A stretch of DNA of 30,869 nucleotides from JAAYOS01 sp050950785. Its GTDB lineage: Bacteria > Bacillota > Clostridia > Oscillospirales > JAAYOS01. The notes under the pieces were generated by a model. That model did no database searches. It had not been told where the DNA came from and saw only the letters and a program-made list of their open reading frames with translations. Location of the stretch: the NCBI GenBank assembly GCA_050950785.1, contig JBMNIG010000015.1:1-30869 (forward strand), in the 5' to 3' direction. Both the position numbers and the translations under genes were made by a program. Shown one piece after another: positions 30,286 to 30,869 of the stretch (position 1 is its first letter; each line of letters starts with the position of its first letter).

Positions 30286-30869
30286 CTAAATCACTATTTG
30301 TGCCAATGCTCCGCCAATGAGGAAAGCTGCAGCGATACAGCTTAAAAAGACAATCAGTCCCTGTTTTAGTCCTCTCTCTTTGAGAATAACTACAACACTG
30401 GCTATGCACGGAACAAATAGAGTAAGTGTTGTCATGGCAACAAGGGTCTGCTCTCTTGTCAAAACCATGTCGTAGAAGCCGGCAGCACCAAAGTCCCTCC
30501 TAATAATGCCCATGATAAAAGCGGTAGCGGACTCTTTAGGCAGCTTCATCCATGATACTACCAGAGGTGCCATGACGTTCTGAAGGAACTCCAGCGCACC
30601 TGTAATATTAAGCACTCCAATGAGCAGAGCTCCAAGTGCAAATATCGGTCCTGCCTCTTTAACAAAGTGTGCTGACTTGCTCCAGGTCTTCTGGAAAACA
30701 TTTTTTACTACCGGCAGTCTCATTGGAGGAACATCGATCAAGAGGTCGGTTGATTTACCTGGAACTACTTTGTTAAGAAGCGTACCTGTAATCAGGAAAA
30801 CTGCAACAATGATTGAGATATACAGCAGGAAGTACCAAAAACCAATCTGGGCCAGAAGCCCTGCAATAA
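30286..30869 (-). CDS. feoB: Ferrous iron transport protein B, C-terminal part (5' end outside window)
   Basis: The frame is open from the window edge (no start in view) and gives about 194 residues. It contains the FeoB membrane-domain pattern LLIDVPPMRLPVVKNVFQKT, then HFVKEAGPIFALGALLIGVL, KESATAFIMGIIRRDFGAAG (Gate-like motif) and TLTLFVPCIASVVVILKERG, and ends with two helices (GLIVFLSCIAAAFLIGGALA). FeoB imports Fe(II) across the membrane using an N-terminal G domain, which is outside the window. The LFVPCIA motif carries the conserved Cys of the pore. It faces the IS pile-up. Confidence 0.92.
   Translation of the reverse strand, partial: IAGLLAQIGFWYFLLYISIIVAVFLITGTLLNKVVPGKSTDLLIDVPPMRLPVVKNVFQKTWSKSAHFVKEAGPIFALGALLIGVLNITGALEFLQNVMAPLVVSWMKLPKESATAFIMGIIRRDFGAAGFYDMVLTREQTLVAMTTLTLFVPCIASVVVILKERGLKQGLIVFLSCIAAAFLIGGALAQIVI

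Overview
The window looks like the chromosome of an endospore-forming, anaerobic-type Clostridia (Bacillota), probably in or near the Oscillospiraceae/Ruminococcaceae-like lineages. Evidence: a GerW/YtfJ sporulation protein, a DacF-type carboxypeptidase, CotJ coat proteins and CwlD; an ScpA/ScpB operon; strong Shine-Dalgarno sites (GGAGG) before most genes; sigma-A-type promoters; CCA-encoding tRNAs; and a clostridial-style FeoB. No species call is possible from the sequence alone.

Layout. 1-6288 (minus): a partial RpiR-family regulator, an RluB-type pseudouridine synthase, a DacF-type D,D-carboxypeptidase, a terminator, then the classic cluster site-2 protease - scpA - scpB - DUF2953 - ytfJ. 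6400-9330 (plus): a cytidylate-kinase-like protein, then a CorA-type transporter behind a long leader holding a 33-codon ORF and several hairpins, and a YhfC-like membrane protein. 9330-9825 (minus): a five-tRNA operon (Val-Asp-Phe-Gly-Cys) with a near-consensus promoter and a perfect palindromic terminator. 10000-13740 (minus): asnS - coaX-like - ECF S component (pantothenate theme) and a solitary GIY-YIG protein. 13966-15213 (plus): DUF1015. 15267-16459 (minus): a cotJ operon in which CotJA and CotJB are fused. 16788-19549 (plus): a membrane protein, cwlD and radA.

19790-25941 (plus) is an unusual efflux-type operon: three successive, different lipoprotein membrane-fusion (HlyD/MacA-like) adaptors followed by a 922-residue FtsX/MacB-like ABC permease, with no ATPase gene in the window. 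It ends against an insertion-sequence pile-up (26060-30000): an IS1182-family transposase gene, truncated on the permease side, was split by an ISNCY/IS1202-type element that left a 20-bp target duplication; that element was in turn invaded by an ISLre2-family element with an 8-bp target duplication. Removing the insertions restores the IS1182 reading frame exactly. Beyond the pile-up (30056-30869, minus) lies the 3' end of feoB with a small Cys-rich zinc-ribbon gene.

The most notable points are the three-layer nested insertion, the triple-adaptor exporter lacking its ATPase (possibly removed by the same deletion that truncated the IS1182 element), the CotJA-CotJB fusion, a candidate leader-peptide control of corA, and a CoaX homologue lacking a catalytic aspartate. 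No CRISPR array, rRNA gene or phage module was seen.
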